Origin: Rhodococcus jostii RHA1
GTDB lineage: Bacteria; Actinomycetota; Actinomycetes; Mycobacteriales; Mycobacteriaceae
Reading direction: 5' to 3'
Length of the DNA stretch: 64,000 bases
Assembly (NCBI RefSeq): GCF_000014565.1
Contig: NC_008269.1
Span: 744,001-808,000, forward strand
Part shown: positions 62,112-64,000 of the stretch, piece by piece
Layout of the letters: each line of letters opens with the position of its first letter
Numbering within the stretch: the stretch's first letter is position 1
Notes under the pieces: generated by a model
What the model was told of the DNA's origin: nothing
Seen by the model: only the letters and a program-made list of their open reading frames with translations
Databases searched by the model: none
Position numbers and translations under genes: made by a program

Positions 62112-62482
62112 TTCACCTCCTTTGCGAAATACGCGGCTGCCCGGCGCAGAATCTCGCGTTCGAGCTGCCATTCCTTTTCCGCACCGCGCAGCCGCGCGTT
62201 CTCCGCGCGCAGCCGCGCGAGCTCGTCCGCCTCGGTCCCGTCGGCGCCGGTACTGCGGTCCTGCGAGCGCGCGTTACGGGCGGCGGTGTCCTTGCGGACC
62301 CACGTCCGTAGCGTCTCGCCACTGACGCCCACATCCGCGGCCACATCCGCGTACGTGCGTTTACCGTCGGCCGCGCGGTACAACGCGACCGCGTCTTTCC
62401 GGAATTCCTCCGTGTACAGAGACTGGCGTCCCACCTCGACATCCCTCCTGGCTCTCCTAGAACCATTGTCAGGGGTGTCCAC
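62108..62482 (-). CDS. IS3-family transposase OrfA
   Basis: 124 aa as drawn; GTG 62434 is a possible shorter start, because ATG 62482 lies inside the inverted repeat. HTH: SLYTEEFRKDAVALYRAADG, DVAADVGVSGETLRTWVRKD. Leucine-zipper-like tail: ELARLRAENARLRGAEKEWQ, EREILRRAAAYFAKEVK. Confidence 0.9.
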   Translation of the reverse strand: MDTPDNGSRRARRDVEVGRQSLYTEEFRKDAVALYRAADGKRTYADVAADVGVSGETLRTWVRKDTAARNARSQDRSTGADGTEADELARLRAENARLRGAEKEWQLEREILRRAAAYFAKEVK

Positions 62483-62500
62483 TCCAAGGGGGCAGCCTCA
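62474..62500 (-). repeat. IS3 right inverted repeat
   Basis: Inverted match to 61180-61206. It is followed by CGAG, the right target-site copy. Confidence 0.85.
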
Positions 62501-63433
62501 CGAGTGTCGGAGAAGGCACCACTGGCGGTCACCGAGATGATCCGTTGCCTGACCGATGCAGGCCTGCCCGCCGGCGTGGTCAACCTGGTCCATGGGCCGG
62601 CCGCAGAGATTACCGACGCCTTCCTCGACCACCCGGCCGTACGGGTCGTGTCGTTCACGGGATCCACCACTGTGGGTCGTTCGATCATGGCGAAAGCCAG
62701 TTCGCGGGTGCTGCGGCCATTGCTCGAGCTCGGTGGAGACGCCCCATTCATCGTGTTCGACGACGCCGACCTCGACGCCGCTGTGGAGGGAGCGATGCTG
62801 GCCAAGTTCCGGAACACCGGTCAGTCCTGTATTGGAGCGAACCGGTTCTTCATTCATAACTCGATCTTCGATGAATTCACCTCCCGCTTCTCTGCGGCGG
62901 TGGATGCCATGACGATCGGCGACGGGTTGGCCGACGAGGTGCCCGACCTTGCTGCCTGCATCGACGCAGAGCGCGCGCAAGCGATAAACGCGATGATCCA
63001 GGAAGCTGTGGCCGCGGGAGCGAAAAAGATTACCCGCGATGTCGAGCTCCCCGGACCGGCGTTCGTGGCACCCACCCTGCTTGTCAATGTGCCTGAGCAC
63101 GTGGCGCTGGCCCGGGAGGAGGTCTTCGGGCCCGCTGCCGCGATCTTCCCGTTCGAGAGCGATCAGGAAGTACTCGCGCGAGCTAACTCCACCGAAATGG
63201 GGCTGGCCGGATATATCTACACTCGTGACCAGTCGCGGATCTGGCGGATGGCCGAGAACCTCGACGTGGGCATTGTCGGCGTCAACGAGGCCCTGCCTAC
63301 CGTGTGTTTCGCCCCGATGGGTGGCACCAAACAGTCCGGACTCGGCAGGGAAGGGGCAGAGGAGGGCCTGCGAGACTTCGAAGAAGTCCGCTACATGGCG
63401 CTCGGGTTGTCCTCGGCGCAGAGCCGAAGCTAA
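62501..63433 (+). pseudogene. NAD-dependent aldehyde dehydrogenase, 3' part
   Basis: The continuation of the split gene: FTGSTTVGRSIMAKASSR, general base Glu in LLELGGDAPFIVFDDAD, catalytic Cys in NTGQSCIGANRFF, and C-terminal APMGGTKQSGLGREGAEEG. All catalytic residues survive in one half or the other. In SSADH-type enzymes this architecture oxidises short-chain semialdehydes. Confidence 0.9.
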
Positions 63434-63860
63434 CGCGTCTGCCAGCGTTGCTGCACTTCTTGCAGCGGCGAACGAAGTATCCGCGTCTTCAGTAGGGAAC
63501 CCTGGCGCGCAGCCGAGGTCCTCAACCAGGATCCTGGGTGGAGAGGACTCCGCGAGCGACCCAGAGGAAAGGTTATGCCCCTGACGTCGAGTTCGCGGAC
63601 AAGCAAAAGGTTTCGGCAACTTCGCGGACTTAATGGCCCAAATCGGCACGATCAAGAGGGTCACCAGCCGAGGAACTGGTCGCGACCCGTACCCGCCTTT
63701 TGACTGCTAACCCACAGCTCGTGCGGGCCCGCGGCCCATCGCCGCGGTCCCGCAACGAGTTCGGTAAGGCTGGGGGTTGATTGCGAGACACCCTAACGTC
63801 AGGGTGCCCGACGGGCAGTATCCGAATTGACAGTGACCGAAGGCCACGTCTAACCTCACC
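63434..63860. other. Intergenic, no gene seen
   Basis: Short frames on both strands, none convincing. Confidence 0.4.
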
Positions 63861-63880
63861 AGAGGTCAGACCACTGACCA
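63861..63880 (+). promoter_or_regulatory. GGTCAGACC palindrome upstream of the last gene
   Basis: AGAGGTCAGACCACTGACCA, 17 of 18 shared with the site before the UxaA-like gene, and its core matches the sdh site at 53714. It lies about 58 bases before ATG 63938. Confidence 0.5.
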
Positions 63881-63937
63881 GGAGGGCTGCGGTGTCTCGT
63901 TCCGGCCCGAGCATTCTCTGGAGGGTGGAGATCTGAA

Positions 63938-64000
63938 ATGGACATAATGACCGCGGAACTGGCGCTGTGGATGGCGCACCGTGGGCTGGCGAATGCCGCA
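63938..64000 (+). CDS. Start of an unknown gene, 3' end outside window
   Basis: ATG 63938 after GGTGGAG gives MDIMTAELALWMAHRGLANA and stays open to the edge. Too short to identify. Preceded by an operator shared with the sdh-fum operon. Confidence 0.4.
   Translation, partial: MDIMTAELALWMAHRGLANAA

Larger units (their letters stand above)
61180..62500 (-). mobile_element. IS3-family insertion sequence, 1321 bp
   Basis: 27-bp imperfect inverted ends at 61180-61206 and 62474-62500, beginning TGAGG and both including GAGTGGACACC. Flanked by a 4-bp direct repeat CGAG (61176-61179 and 62501-62504). It contains orfA and orfB on the minus strand with intact reading frames and appears complete. 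Confidence 0.92.

Noticed and set aside
1..64000. CRISPR arrays
   Set aside because: No series of regularly spaced near-identical repeats was seen. The only tandem repeats are the short ones at 97-153 and 4457-4504.
1..64000. tRNA and rRNA genes
   Set aside because: I saw no cloverleaf with the GGTTCGAATCC-type T-arm or rRNA core sequence. A covariance-model scan would be decisive and could not be run.

Overview
The window is high-GC DNA with dense actinobacterial coding on both strands. Gene content and protein style (lipoprotein with an AMIN-like domain, DUF3263, three-helix-bundle dimerization protein, citrate synthase 2, many GntR/FCD regulators, TTG/GTG starts) point to a Rhodococcus-like member of the Nocardiaceae. 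This is inference from protein features only. Several stretches look like plasmid or island DNA: IS remnants, broken genes and an orphan partition-like gene. I cannot say whether the replicon is a chromosome or a large plasmid.

Layout. (1) 1-11.2 kb is accessory: an RNase II-type (RNB) protein fused to a dsRNA-binding domain, two small coupled genes, a YhcG/DUF1016 nuclease gene split by a tyrosine-recombinase element with 30-bp inverted ends, a decayed ribbon-helix-helix gene and a lipoprotein. (2) 11.2-34.8 kb is an intact metabolic block: glutamate dehydrogenase, class III aminotransferase, succinate-semialdehyde-type dehydrogenase, a large FAD/Fe-S 2-hydroxyacid dehydrogenase, CitE-like lyase, two APC permeases, two EamA exporters, amidohydrolase, MFS carrier, type II haloacid dehalogenase and a tartrate/malate-type dehydrogenase, with LysR, two GntR and an RpiR regulator. 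Two operator-like motif families recur in front of these genes and suggest a shared regulon for amine, GABA-like or hydroxyacid catabolism. (3) 34.9-41.2 kb is mixed: decayed genes (including a truncated second copy of the RNB-dsRBD gene), nitronate monooxygenase, an Lrp regulator and a LysE exporter.

(4) 41.4-46.7 kb holds citrate synthase 2 and then the most striking cluster. A small divergent gene and a palindromic control region are followed by a coupled operon: a ferritin-like di-iron protein with a complete E/ExxH/E/ExxH ligand set, a Rieske ferredoxin, a single-chain EtfB-EtfA fusion and an ABM-like protein. This looks like an uncharacterised oxygenase or oxidase with its own electron supply. 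(5) 47-48.3 kb is IS debris. (6) 48.8-53.7 kb is a tightly overlapping operon sdhB-sdhA-sdhC-sdhD-fumA(alpha)-fumB(beta), a dedicated succinate-to-malate type module. Its flavoprotein lacks the usual flavin-linking histidine. (7) 54-64 kb has a broken UxaA/SAF-domain gene, an MHS-type transporter, an IS21 remnant, an IclR regulator, an epoxide hydrolase/haloalkane dehalogenase-like hydrolase, and an aldehyde dehydrogenase gene split cleanly by an IS3-family element with a 4-bp target duplication.

Many genes in the accessory parts carry single-base frameshifts, at least one of them in a G-run. Real decay and assembly indels cannot be told apart from this sequence alone, so each such gene is marked as a candidate pseudogene.
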